Below are positions 42,376-51,024 of a stretch of DNA of 52,784 bases, piece by piece. The notes beneath the pieces are model-generated. The model made no database searches. It worked only from the letters and a program-made list of their open reading frames with translations, and was not told where the DNA came from. The stretch is from positions 1 to 52,784 of the forward strand of contig JAEWYP010000087.1 of the NCBI GenBank assembly GCA_023395615.1, given 5' to 3'. Every line of letters starts with the position of its first letter. The stretch's first letter is position 1. The position numbers and the translations under genes are program-made. This DNA is from Bacillota bacterium. GTDB taxonomy: Bacteria; Bacillota; Clostridia; Christensenellales; Aristaeellaceae.

Positions 42376-43394
42376 GGCTGGCTTTCCTCCTGCGGTTGCG
42401 TTTTAAAGAAGGCCTGCTGCCAGTCGTTCAGGTCGTTTCCGCCGAGGCAGAACAGGTCGAACGAGGTAAAGCCTTCCGCGGCGCAGGTATCGCGCCACAG
42501 GGCGAGTGTAGCGCCGTCGGCATACCAGACGGTATGCGTTTCGCCGGCCGCGTCGTACGAAGTATGCAGCGCCCCGCTGGCCGGATCGCGTTCCGGCTGC
42601 ACACAGGCGCTTTCCAATTGGTTTGCCGCTTCCCGCTGCGTAAGGGAATCGATCTTGCTCCCGTGCCAGTCAAAGCCGCCCGTGGCAAACGCCATGCGTA
42701 CGTTGGGAAGCAGCGGCTGGTACAGCGCGCAGGTCTGGCGCAAAAAATCCACATCGGCCTTCGGCCCCGGCCCGCTGTGCGTGCCGTACAGGTTATAGCA
42801 CATCACACTGTATTCCGGCCCGGCGGGCAACGTGGCATATTTGGGCGCGTCCCACGGCAACACAATCCGCAGGTTGATCCCGTCGCGCGCGCAAAGCGTC
42901 CACAGTCGGGTGATCCAGCTCGCGTACTTTGTCCACAGCGCCGTGTCGCCCTTCAGGTTTTCGTAATCCAGTTCCAGCCCCGTGAGCTGATATCGGTCAA
43001 TCAGGCCCGTAAGCGCTTCCAGATGGCGACTTTCGGCAGCCTCGTCGGCAAACAGCCGTTCCAGCAGGGGCTTGCTTTTATTTTCGTAATGCCCGGCGGA
43101 AACCTCCACATCGTTCACCACGGAAAGGTAAAGCTTCACATCGGTATTCCGGCAAGTCTCCCGCAGGCCGGTCAGCAGGGTTTTCGCTTCGGGCAACATC
43201 AGCAGGTTATCATTTTTGTCAAACAGGCATTCAAACGCGACCGCCTCATGAAGCGTCCCGGTCAGGGACTGCATTTCCGCCATGGAATCGTCATACTGCC
43301 AGTAAGGCAGCCACGCGCCGTAGGAAAAAGACTGCGCCAGCGCAGGGCTTGCGAGCAGGCACAGGGCCGCGAGAAGACAGCCGAACCTTTTCAT
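42372..43394 (-). CDS. secreted GH18-like glycosidase
   Basis: This 340-residue protein has a signal peptide (MKRFGCLLAALCLLASPALAQ) and a TIM-barrel pattern of the GH18 type: AWLPYWQYDD at the first strand and LTGLELDYENLKG at the catalytic strand 4. The final acid E of the DxxDxDxE motif is kept, but the first Asp is replaced, as also seen in YaaH-like members. It then shows VMCYNLYG and a final CLGGND. Such enzymes cut GlcNAc-containing chains and could trim or release the polymer made by this locus. The ATG is preceded by GGGGGAGGAT. Confidence 0.8.
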   Translation of the reverse strand: MKRFGCLLAALCLLASPALAQSFSYGAWLPYWQYDDSMAEMQSLTGTLHEAVAFECLFDKNDNLLMLPEAKTLLTGLRETCRNTDVKLYLSVVNDVEVSAGHYENKSKPLLERLFADEAAESRHLEALTGLIDRYQLTGLELDYENLKGDTALWTKYASWITRLWTLCARDGINLRIVLPWDAPKYATLPAGPEYSVMCYNLYGTHSGPGPKADVDFLRQTCALYQPLLPNVRMAFATGGFDWHGSKIDSLTQREAANQLESACVQPERDPASGALHTSYDAAGETHTVWYADGATLALWRDTCAAEGFTSFDLFCLGGNDLNDWQQAFFKTQPQEESQP

Positions 43395-43444
43395 ACGTTA
43401 TCCTCCCCCGCGCGGCAAACCGCTGACCGGCTGCCGTCGCGCGC

Positions 43445-45355
43445 CTAAAAATGATCGATAAAGAATTGAATCACGCTGTTAAACCATCCGGTCAGCGTGG
43501 AGTTCACAGTCTGGGCGGGCGTGTTCGTATAGCGGTAAAGCACAATATCCGGGTTCTGCGCGTCGCTTATCACCATGTCTAAAAATCTCGCGTCGTACAC
43601 ATCATCGTAAATATTACGCTGGGTAAACTGGTTCTCCGCGTCGTCAAACACCTTTGCGCCCAGCGAGATCGAGCCCAGCTGCGTATCCGTCACTTTCAGC
43701 TGATCCGCCGCCGGGCGGTCGTCCACCCACAGGCTCAGGCGATCGCCCACCAGCCGAATGCGCAGTTTACGGTTTCCGCGCTCAGTTGTGTCGTTGACGG
43801 GGTAGTAGGGGGTGCCCCCGTCCTCCAGCGTAACGACGGGCGTCTTGAGCAGCTGCGCCAGCTTCGTCTGCGCCTGCGCCACCCGGGTGGGATCCTGATC
43901 CAGCTGGATAATCGCTTTTTGCAGCTCCACCAGCCCGTTATGCTCATCTTCCTCGGTGGAAATGTAGGTGCCGCCGTCAAACTCGTACAGATTCTGGTCA
44001 AAAAGCATCTGCCGGTCATCCCCCAGCGTCCAAACCTGCAAATGGTTATCTTCCAGCGCCACCTCAATCCCATGGGCCCAATTGCGGTCTGTGCGCAGGC
44101 AAACGCTTTGCCGCCCCACCAGATTGCCCTGAAGCGTCACCGTCATGTCCAGGTCGGAAAACAGCCGGGTGTTCAGCGTCAGCTGTCCGCGGCCTGCCGG
44201 CACGGTCGTCACAATAATCTCATTGCCCTTATACTGCGCCGCTCCCCCGTCCGCGTACCAATGGGCTGCCTCCGCCTCGTCGCCGGTGACGAACGGCAGG
44301 GTGTCGTCGCCCGTATCTTCCCGGATGCGCATGAGAAGGTGATTCGTGGAGAAGTAGCTTTGCACCTGCAAACGGGAAAGGTCGAATATGGAGGAGTCCC
44401 GGTTGTTCAGGCAGGTGCCTTCCCGGTTGAAATTCATCGTAAACAGACGGGTCAGATTGCTCCGGTTTGCTTCGCTGGCGACCGGGTCGGTGCCGTATGC
44501 GCCGGTGTTGGAGTGCATCAGCACGTAACATCCCGGCAGATACCCCACAGCGTCGGTATAGGTGTTCTTCATCGCGTCGTAATCGGCGTCGATGCGGGCG
44601 CGAAGCTGTGCTTCCGTCTCCGTGCGCAACCGATCTCCGTCGCGGACAAAGTCCATTAAATAATGGTTGTAGTCCCGCCAAAGGTAGGAGTGGATTTTTA
44701 CAAATTCCTCAGCGTTCAAAGCGCCGAAAAAGTTGTTGTAGCGATCGAAAACGTTGATGTAGGCCAGCCGGTATCCGTTCGTGCCCAACTCCCAGGTGCC
44801 GGAACCAATCAGGCTTTTCAGGGTCGGGGTGGTAATATACATGCTGTTGGTCGCATCGCCCAGGTTGTTGGCATAGGTGCACACGGTCGCGACATAATTG
44901 TCTTTGGTCAGCGTCGGCTGGGCAAGGGTCGTGGTGCTGTACAGGCCGTCTTCAAAAAGCAGAAAAAGGGCCTTTGGCGGCAACGCGCCGTAACGCAGGT
45001 AGTAGTCCGCTACGTCCTTTTGCGAAACAGTCACATATCCGGCTTCCTGCAACGCGGTGATCTGTTCTTTAAACAGCTCCACGTTCACAACCTTGCTGGA
45101 CAGGCTGGTCGAACTGGTCAGGCCCGGGTAGGAAATAGCGATCAACTGGTTGCCCGCATCCGCGCCTGTCGCCGTGCCCGTTACGCTCACCGGCGCGCTC
45201 GGTTTGCTGCGCACCAGCGACAGCACGCCGAACGCCACGGCAAGAACCAGCACGGCAATTTGCAGCGCCGTGCGCACTATTTTTTGGCGGTTATAGCGGC
45301 GCAGACGCAACTCGGCCTGTTCCGACGGATTTTTGGGGGTCCTGGAGGTGCTCAT
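43445..45355 (-). CDS. membrane-anchored PgaB/IcaB-like protein with degenerate NodB domain
   Basis: This 636-residue protein has one N-terminal transmembrane helix (27-47) and an extracytoplasmic part. Its first 250 residues follow the PgaB/IcaB plan: AISYPGLT, NVELFKEQITALQEAGYVTVS, LPPKALFLLFEDG (126-137) and a later ELGTNGYRL block. The expected TFDDG reads LFEDG, so one metal-site Asp is Glu. The C-terminal half looks like beta-sandwich modules (concanavalin-like, with LGSISLGAKVF near the end). By analogy it would deacetylate or escort a poly-N-acetylhexosamine chain at the membrane. It is encoded right after the synthase. Confidence 0.7.
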   Translation of the reverse strand: MSTSRTPKNPSEQAELRLRRYNRQKIVRTALQIAVLVLAVAFGVLSLVRSKPSAPVSVTGTATGADAGNQLIAISYPGLTSSTSLSSKVVNVELFKEQITALQEAGYVTVSQKDVADYYLRYGALPPKALFLLFEDGLYSTTTLAQPTLTKDNYVATVCTYANNLGDATNSMYITTPTLKSLIGSGTWELGTNGYRLAYINVFDRYNNFFGALNAEEFVKIHSYLWRDYNHYLMDFVRDGDRLRTETEAQLRARIDADYDAMKNTYTDAVGYLPGCYVLMHSNTGAYGTDPVASEANRSNLTRLFTMNFNREGTCLNNRDSSIFDLSRLQVQSYFSTNHLLMRIREDTGDDTLPFVTGDEAEAAHWYADGGAAQYKGNEIIVTTVPAGRGQLTLNTRLFSDLDMTVTLQGNLVGRQSVCLRTDRNWAHGIEVALEDNHLQVWTLGDDRQMLFDQNLYEFDGGTYISTEEDEHNGLVELQKAIIQLDQDPTRVAQAQTKLAQLLKTPVVTLEDGGTPYYPVNDTTERGNRKLRIRLVGDRLSLWVDDRPAADQLKVTDTQLGSISLGAKVFDDAENQFTQRNIYDDVYDARFLDMVISDAQNPDIVLYRYTNTPAQTVNSTLTGWFNSVIQFFIDHF

Positions 45356-45408
45356 CAGGCTTGCGGTTCCTTTCGGGAAATGATTACATTCAAGCAGTCG
45401 TTAAGGTG

Positions 45409-47199
45409 TTATCCGTTGTCGCTGTCCTGTGCCGGTGACACGGGCGGAGTCTTTTTCTTATTACCGCGCGTGCCCCAGTCGGACACCCAGAACGTGAACC
45501 ATGCGTAAGGCATTTGCCACAGCAAAATCACCTCGTAGTAGACCACGAACCAAAGCCCATAGATCCACAAACGGCTCTTTTTCAGCCGCAGCTGGGTAAA
45601 ACTCATCAGCAACGACATCATCAGAAGCCCCAGCAGGAACGTGGTCGGAAAGATATGAAGCGTCAGCGGCACAACAATCAGATTATACACCATAATCACC
45701 GGCGCGATCAGCGGGATCATCAACCCCATGTAAAACGACATCGACATCAGCGGTTCCTTGCGCCACATGAACGCTCCGGCCTTCAGGCTTTCCCGCAGCC
45801 AGGAGCGTTTCCAGCGCATCTGCTGGCGCAGGAACACCTTGTTCCTGTTGGGTACCAGCGTAGAGCAGATGGCTGTATCCTGATAATACGTCCGGTAATT
45901 TTTCACCACAAAGTTGGTTAAACTCCGGTCGTCGCCAAAGGTTGCTTTACGGCCCAGAAACGTCTGGTGTAGCCAGGGTTCCAGCACCGGCTGTACGGCG
46001 GAGAGGCGGTAGCACGACAGCGGGCCGGACAGGCAGGTAACGGCGCTGAAGTAGGACTCGGCGGCCTTGATGATACGAAAGCTGATATAGTACCGCACGC
46101 ACTGCATCTTCGTAAGGTAATTGGTATAGGCGTTCACCACGTCCGTGCGGCCGGTCACCCCGCCCATTTTGGGGTCGTACATCGGCTGCACCAGATTGCG
46201 CACGGCATCCGGCTCCAGAAAGCTGTCGGAATCCACGAAACCAACCAGTTCCGTCGTCGTATTGCGAATGCCCAGCGCCATGGCCTCCCGCTTGCCCTGA
46301 TTGTGTTTCTGAAAAAACACGCGGATGCGGTTGCGGGTCTGGTACTGGTCATCGGCGGCCCACAGGCGGGTTACCGTTTCTTTGATCGACTCTACCGATC
46401 CGTCGGTGGAGCCGTCGTCCACAATAATCACATTGAGCTTCTCTACCGGATAATCCTGATCCATACAGCTCATGATGGTCCGGGAGATATATTTCGCCTC
46501 GTTAAAACAGGGAATCACGATTGTGATGGACGGCGTATACTCGGGGTTGATCGGCACCGGCTTGTAAAGCGACCCGAACAGGTACCGCGACAGCAGAAAA
46601 GCTGCCGTGACGATGGAGTAACCGTACAACACGCTGTTCTGGCTGAAGTCCAGCACGCTTTCGGTGCGCATCAGCAAGATCACAAGCGTGATCAGGAACA
46701 GAAAGAACACCGATACGGAGGAAAGCATCGTATCCTTGGTGCGGCGACGGCTTACGTACAGCGGCTGTGCGAACTGCACCGCAAACTCATCTTTTTCCGG
46801 CAGGGAGCGCACAACCGTACCCTTGATGCGATAATGGCTCTCCGTACCCTCCTGCAGCACGCCGGGCAGCAGGGCGAAATCCAGCGTCAGCGATGCGCCC
46901 ATGGCCGGTACGCTCTGTTTTTCCCCCGTTGACTGTTTCAGCAGCATCCCGGTCTGGGAGATGTTTAAGCATCGCACATGAAAATGACGCTGAGCGCGGG
47001 TAATCACTTTTACCTCAAAATCCGCCTCGTACCGCTGGCCCGCGTAAACGGCATACTGAGGTTTGTCGGAACGGCGCGTGAGGTTGTTGCGGCGGTCTTC
47101 GGCGGAGACAGAACCCTTGCGGGGCGCGTGCGGTAAAAGCCGACGGTCCCGAATGGGTTGAAGCATTACGTCTTCGACCGGTTTTTTTCGTTTGGCCAT
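45409..47199 (-). CDS. GT2 polysaccharide synthase with N-terminal PilZ-like domain
   Basis: This 596-residue membrane protein carries a PilZ-like domain at the N-terminus (about 50-148; LNISQTGMLL at 78-87). Two transmembrane helices (158-176, 188-205), a processive GT2 domain and about four C-terminal helices follow. The GT2 motifs are DDGSTD (261-266), DSD (323-325), SGPLSCYR (391-398), GDDR (422-425) and QQMRWKRSW (459-467), closest to hyaluronan/chitin/PNAG-type synthases. It should polymerise a UDP-hexosamine or uronate polymer and export it. The first Arg motif of PilZ (RxxxR) is not obvious (RYEAD), so c-di-GMP binding needs testing. In BcsA the PilZ domain is C-terminal. Confidence 0.85.
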   Translation of the reverse strand: MAKRKKPVEDVMLQPIRDRRLLPHAPRKGSVSAEDRRNNLTRRSDKPQYAVYAGQRYEADFEVKVITRAQRHFHVRCLNISQTGMLLKQSTGEKQSVPAMGASLTLDFALLPGVLQEGTESHYRIKGTVVRSLPEKDEFAVQFAQPLYVSRRRTKDTMLSSVSVFFLFLITLVILLMRTESVLDFSQNSVLYGYSIVTAAFLLSRYLFGSLYKPVPINPEYTPSITIVIPCFNEAKYISRTIMSCMDQDYPVEKLNVIIVDDGSTDGSVESIKETVTRLWAADDQYQTRNRIRVFFQKHNQGKREAMALGIRNTTTELVGFVDSDSFLEPDAVRNLVQPMYDPKMGGVTGRTDVVNAYTNYLTKMQCVRYYISFRIIKAAESYFSAVTCLSGPLSCYRLSAVQPVLEPWLHQTFLGRKATFGDDRSLTNFVVKNYRTYYQDTAICSTLVPNRNKVFLRQQMRWKRSWLRESLKAGAFMWRKEPLMSMSFYMGLMIPLIAPVIMVYNLIVVPLTLHIFPTTFLLGLLMMSLLMSFTQLRLKKSRLWIYGLWFVVYYEVILLWQMPYAWFTFWVSDWGTRGNKKKTPPVSPAQDSDNG

Positions 47200-47346
47200 G
47201 AAGCACCTCGTTACAGGATTGTACAGAGCGCGGTCTGCCTTTGGTAAACACGAGCCAGCCTGTTTTCTGCCTGTTTAGGGTATCAAACCACAACGTCACA
47301 GCGAAGGCCGTGTCGTGAACGGATATAAACGGTTTGTGTTGTGAGG

Positions 47347-49014
47347 TCAGTCCGAAAGGAGCGTACGGAGAAAATCCACCCACACGCCGCATCCGGCGTC
47401 GTTCAGGTGGTAGGCGTAGGTTTCCGCGTCCGCGCAAAGATCCTCCCGCAGAGCTCCGTCCGCGTCACGCAGCGGATAGGCTACATCCGCAAAGGAAAGG
47501 CCATACTGCATACAAAGTTTGCACAGCGCGAGATTATCGCGGAAAATACGGTCGTTCGCAGGCCCGTTATAACGCTGCGCCATACCGGGCGGAACAGAGA
47601 GCAGGCAGATCGTAACCCCCGGGTTCGCCTGCCGGATTTCGTAAATCATCAGCTTCAGGTTTTGCGTCAGCTGATCGGTCGAATACCCCTTCACATCGTT
47701 CTGCCCCGGCATCAGAAACACGACGCGCGCATTCATCCTGCGCAGTGCCTCAGGGATCGCCAGCGTTTCCCCGTTCAGCGTCGCTGCGCTTTCGGCGGCG
47801 CCGTTCAGCGCCGAAGCGACGCTGAAATTCCGGGTGGTAATAAACTGCGCCGTATCCAGATAGGTCGGGTCACTTTCCCGCATCCACTCCACATAATTCT
47901 GCAATCCCTGTGTAATCGAATCCCCCACGAACACCGTACCCGCGGGCAGCGTCGCGCCCGTATGAGAGGTAAACGCTTCGGCGTCGGTAATGGGCGCAGG
48001 CGCGGCAGTCGGCAGCGGAGCGGGATTGGGCAGCGCGGCGGCCGTTTGCAGCGCGGGATAAGCATCCGCATTCAGCAGGGCCAGCGTGTCGTTGTCCAGC
48101 GTCGCGGGATGGTCAAACATCGCAATATGTTTCGCCTGCAACGCTTCCGGTGATAGAATCGTATACCCTTCTTCCTGAAGCGCTTTCAGCAGCCATTCCA
48201 CAACGTTGGTAATGTTAGCGTACTCGTTGGCCTGCAGGTCCTCCATATTATCGGAAAGCATGGGCGGGGGGTCCTTGGCGCGGTATTCCATCGTGTACGC
48301 TACGCCCTCGTATTCGCTGGCATCCAGCGCCTGCCCCAGCTTAACGGATACGACGGCGCCCCGTGCGAGTTTTTGAACATACGCCTTCGCGTCCGCATAG
48401 GTTTGAAAGCTGGCGTGGTTGATAAACACATTGGGCAGTATCCCCGCCTGCAGCCCTGCGTACGCGGCCGCCTGCAACAGCTCCTGCGTATAGACCGAGC
48501 CGTTGCAGCGGAAAAGCACCGGGGTTTCCCCCGTCGCCTGAGCCAGCAGCTCCTGCCCCCGCTGAAACTGATGGAGGTTGACGGGGATGGCGTTTTTTTC
48601 CATCTTTTTCTGCGCGTTCAGACCATAATTCCCGATCTCAAATCCTGCCTGCGCAATCTTTCGCACCATATCCGCATGTTCGTCCGCGGTCACGCCGCTA
48701 AAGAAAAACACGGCGGGCACATTCTCGCTCTTCAGCGTTTCCAGCACCCCGGCCATCAGGTCGTCGTTCACATACCCTTCCAGCACGAGGCTGATCACCC
48801 GCTGGTCCGTAAGCACGTTTGTGTAAAGGGCCGCAGGATCGTTAGCAAGCGTTGGCGAGGGGGAAGCCGTGGCGTGCAGCAAGGTGGGAGAAGGGGTCGC
48901 TTCCACCGGTTCCGTGGGCGCACCGGCGCATCCCGCCAGCAAGAAAAGAACGGCGCACAGCCACGCGCAAAAAACGCCGCGTGCCGCCGCCGGATGAGCA
49001 TTTCTCTTTTTCAT
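47347..49014 (-). CDS. lipoprotein with NodB-like and SGNH-hydrolase-like domains
   Basis: This 555-residue lipoprotein (LLAGC, Cys29) has a Ser/Thr/Pro linker and a NodB-like domain (about 70-300). The metal-site motif there is VLEGYVNDD instead of TFDDG, and HxxxH is absent, so it is probably inactive. A C-terminal SGNH/GDSL domain (about 355-555) follows, with GDSITQG (364-370, Ser366), GQND (437-440) and YHLNDAG (His536). The usual Asp three residues before that His is missing, so esterase activity is uncertain. SGNH proteins near polysaccharide synthases often add or remove acetyl groups. Its ATG overlaps the coiled-coil gene stop (ATGA). Confidence 0.8.
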   Translation of the reverse strand: MKKRNAHPAAARGVFCAWLCAVLFLLAGCAGAPTEPVEATPSPTLLHATASPSPTLANDPAALYTNVLTDQRVISLVLEGYVNDDLMAGVLETLKSENVPAVFFFSGVTADEHADMVRKIAQAGFEIGNYGLNAQKKMEKNAIPVNLHQFQRGQELLAQATGETPVLFRCNGSVYTQELLQAAAYAGLQAGILPNVFINHASFQTYADAKAYVQKLARGAVVSVKLGQALDASEYEGVAYTMEYRAKDPPPMLSDNMEDLQANEYANITNVVEWLLKALQEEGYTILSPEALQAKHIAMFDHPATLDNDTLALLNADAYPALQTAAALPNPAPLPTAAPAPITDAEAFTSHTGATLPAGTVFVGDSITQGLQNYVEWMRESDPTYLDTAQFITTRNFSVASALNGAAESAATLNGETLAIPEALRRMNARVVFLMPGQNDVKGYSTDQLTQNLKLMIYEIRQANPGVTICLLSVPPGMAQRYNGPANDRIFRDNLALCKLCMQYGLSFADVAYPLRDADGALREDLCADAETYAYHLNDAGCGVWVDFLRTLLSD

Positions 49015-49715
49015 GGCACAATGGGGTCTCCGTCGGCCTTTTCTTCGCCGGACGGCCCCGAACGGTCCAGCGACAGCTTGGTATGGTCCATCAGTTGCAG
49101 GGTGTCAATCGATGCGTCCAGTTCCTTTTCCATGCCGCGAAAATGTTCCACCAGATCCTGTTTGAACTGAAGGGCGGTGTAATACGCGGCGCGGCAGGCG
49201 GCCATCAGCTGGGCACGCTGTTCCGAGGTCTGCTGAAGCATCCGGCTGCTTTCGCTGTTCGCCCTGTTCACGATCAGTTCCGCCTTGTGAATGGCTTCCT
49301 GAACAATCTCATCCGTATTCTGGCTTTCCAGGTGTTCTACCTGGTTGTTCAGATACTCAATCTTTTTTTGCAGGCGGGCAAGTTCAATATTCTGCTGCGC
49401 CAGCTGTTCGCTCCGGTCCGCACCTTCGGTACGGAGCCCGTTCAGTTGTTCGCCCAGGCTGCCGATTTCCAGCACCTGATCCTCAATCGTGTTTTTATGC
49501 TGTCGGTTTGCGTCACGGGCGGCAGCCAGTTCTTCGGCAAGCGCACGGTTCTCCTTTTCCACGTTCCGCATGCGTTCCGTCAGCTCGTCCTGCCGTCTCA
49601 GCGCCCGCTCTTCCTCATCGGCCCGCCTTAAGCAGTATAGGTCTACCTCGTCTGCGAGGTAATACTTACGCCATTTTCTCGTAAACATCTGTTGCGGGTT
49701 TTCCGGCATTCGCAT
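49011..49715 (-). CDS. DivIVA-like coiled-coil protein
   Basis: This 234-residue cytoplasmic protein is dominated by a heptad-rich coiled coil from about residue 30 to 200, with a short N-terminal segment (FTRKWRKYYLADEVDLYCLRRADEEE). Its C-terminus is acidic and flexible. Proteins of the DivIVA/GpsB type use such coils to mark curved membrane and recruit wall or polymer machinery to cell poles or septa. Here it might localise the polysaccharide synthase. The specific DivIVA N-terminal motif is not clear, so the family call is tentative. The stop overlaps the next start. Confidence 0.6.
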   Translation of the reverse strand: MRMPENPQQMFTRKWRKYYLADEVDLYCLRRADEEERALRRQDELTERMRNVEKENRALAEELAAARDANRQHKNTIEDQVLEIGSLGEQLNGLRTEGADRSEQLAQQNIELARLQKKIEYLNNQVEHLESQNTDEIVQEAIHKAELIVNRANSESSRMLQQTSEQRAQLMAACRAAYYTALQFKQDLVEHFRGMEKELDASIDTLQLMDHTKLSLDRSGPSGEEKADGDPIVP

Positions 49716-49904
49716 GTCTGTGTCGCCCCCGTTTTCTTGGTAAACGATGCATCAATCACTTCGCGGTTGCCAAAGCGGATCACTGCAGATTCGGGTGAGA
49801 AAAGCCGCAGGAATCGTGGCGCTATTACAAGGCTTATCCAACCCGAAGATGCGGTGCCGCGCGAAGGCAAGCGGGAAGGGGATTGATGCAGCGCTTCCCT
49901 GGCA

Positions 49905-50963
49905 CTAAAAAAACTTATACGTCCCGTTGAGTCGTACCAGCAGGTAGATAATGATACCGACGACGCCCAGCATCAGCAGGCCGTTGAGAAGGGTTAGAAA
50001 AACGGAATGTTTTTCTTCGCTGCCCTCCATGTCCAACTCCGGGTCAGGCGGCGGTTCTGCGACCATTTTTTCTACCGCGTCCGCCGTGGGCGCCCAAAAC
50101 TCGGTATCTTTCGGGTTATAAACCACCCGTTCGGGCGGGGGCGGCGCAGCTTCCTTCCGTACGGTCTGGATGTTCTGCACTGGTTCCGGGCGTGCCGCCT
50201 GCGGCTGTTCGATCTGCATCGCGGAAGGAGGAGGCATATTCCGGGCGTTTGTCTGTACAGCCGAAGCCTCTGCAATCGGCGCGGGCGGCCGTTCCGGCGG
50301 AATCGGTGCGACCGGCACAGGCGGTTTCGCAACCGATACCGTTGAGTAAGTACCGGACGGTTGCGCTGCCGTCATGGTCTGCGGCGGCGCCCATGTCCCA
50401 CGAGGCGCGGCCTCCTGTTCCGCAGGGGCCGCAACCGTCTGCGGAACAGAGGAAACCGCGGGCGTGCCGGTTCCCACCGAAATTGTGATATAAACCGCCG
50501 GATTATTCTTCCCCTCCCCGGACGCGGTATCCACCACAAACGTGGACTCCGCAGATGGTTGCGGCGGTGGATTTGAAGAAGCGGCCGGTTCTTCGGTCGG
50601 CAAAGGGTAACTTTCCGCCGCCTCATCCGGGATATTCACAACCTCCGCCGGGTCAGCTGCCGGAGCCACTGCGGTCCCGAAACGGTTGCGGTCTTCACGC
50701 TGCGATTTCCGTCCGGATTTCTGCAATCCTTTCGCGTAGAGCAGGTTTACCTGCGCGGCCAGAAAATGGTCGCAGTTCTTCGACAGGGGAACATCCGAAA
50801 AGCGATTCCGGACATTGGTAAACACCTGTGCCGCCAGACGATGTGCTTCCTCGGGCGAACCGGTCAGTTCCAGCGCAGCGGTGTAGACGAACAGGTAATG
50901 CTCGTGTCTGAACGAGTCAGCCGCTTCCTGCGTTTTAAAACGGGTCCATCCTTCGACCGTCAT
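49905..50963 (-). CDS. tail-anchored protein with sigma-region-2-like N-terminus
   Basis: This 352-residue protein begins MTVEGWTRFKTQEAADSFRH and has a helical domain (about 8-80; YLFVYTAALELTGSPEEAHRLAAQVF). Its helix pattern resembles sigma-70 region 2 of ECF sigma factors, but no region 4 HTH follows. About 230 residues of Pro/Ala-rich, disordered linker come next, and a single transmembrane helix (LTLLNGLLMLGVVGIIIYLLV) lies near the C-terminus with a very short tail. It is therefore tail-anchored with the helical domain in the cytoplasm. ATG 50963 follows AAAGGAG; the frame to 50999 has no site. I do not recognise a named family; a regulatory or adaptor role is an inference. Confidence 0.65.
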   Translation of the reverse strand: MTVEGWTRFKTQEAADSFRHEHYLFVYTAALELTGSPEEAHRLAAQVFTNVRNRFSDVPLSKNCDHFLAAQVNLLYAKGLQKSGRKSQREDRNRFGTAVAPAADPAEVVNIPDEAAESYPLPTEEPAASSNPPPQPSAESTFVVDTASGEGKNNPAVYITISVGTGTPAVSSVPQTVAAPAEQEAAPRGTWAPPQTMTAAQPSGTYSTVSVAKPPVPVAPIPPERPPAPIAEASAVQTNARNMPPPSAMQIEQPQAARPEPVQNIQTVRKEAAPPPPERVVYNPKDTEFWAPTADAVEKMVAEPPPDPELDMEGSEEKHSVFLTLLNGLLMLGVVGIIIYLLVRLNGTYKFF

Positions 50964-51024
50964 AGCCTGCTCCTTTACACGGTACTCCGCCTGCCGCAAA
51001 CCGGGCAGGCGGGCGCGTTACACG

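Noticed and set aside
49643..49870. 75-residue minus-strand frame upstream of the coiled-coil gene
   Set aside because: It lies in a different frame, overlaps the start of the coiled-coil gene and has no ribosome site or recognisable features.
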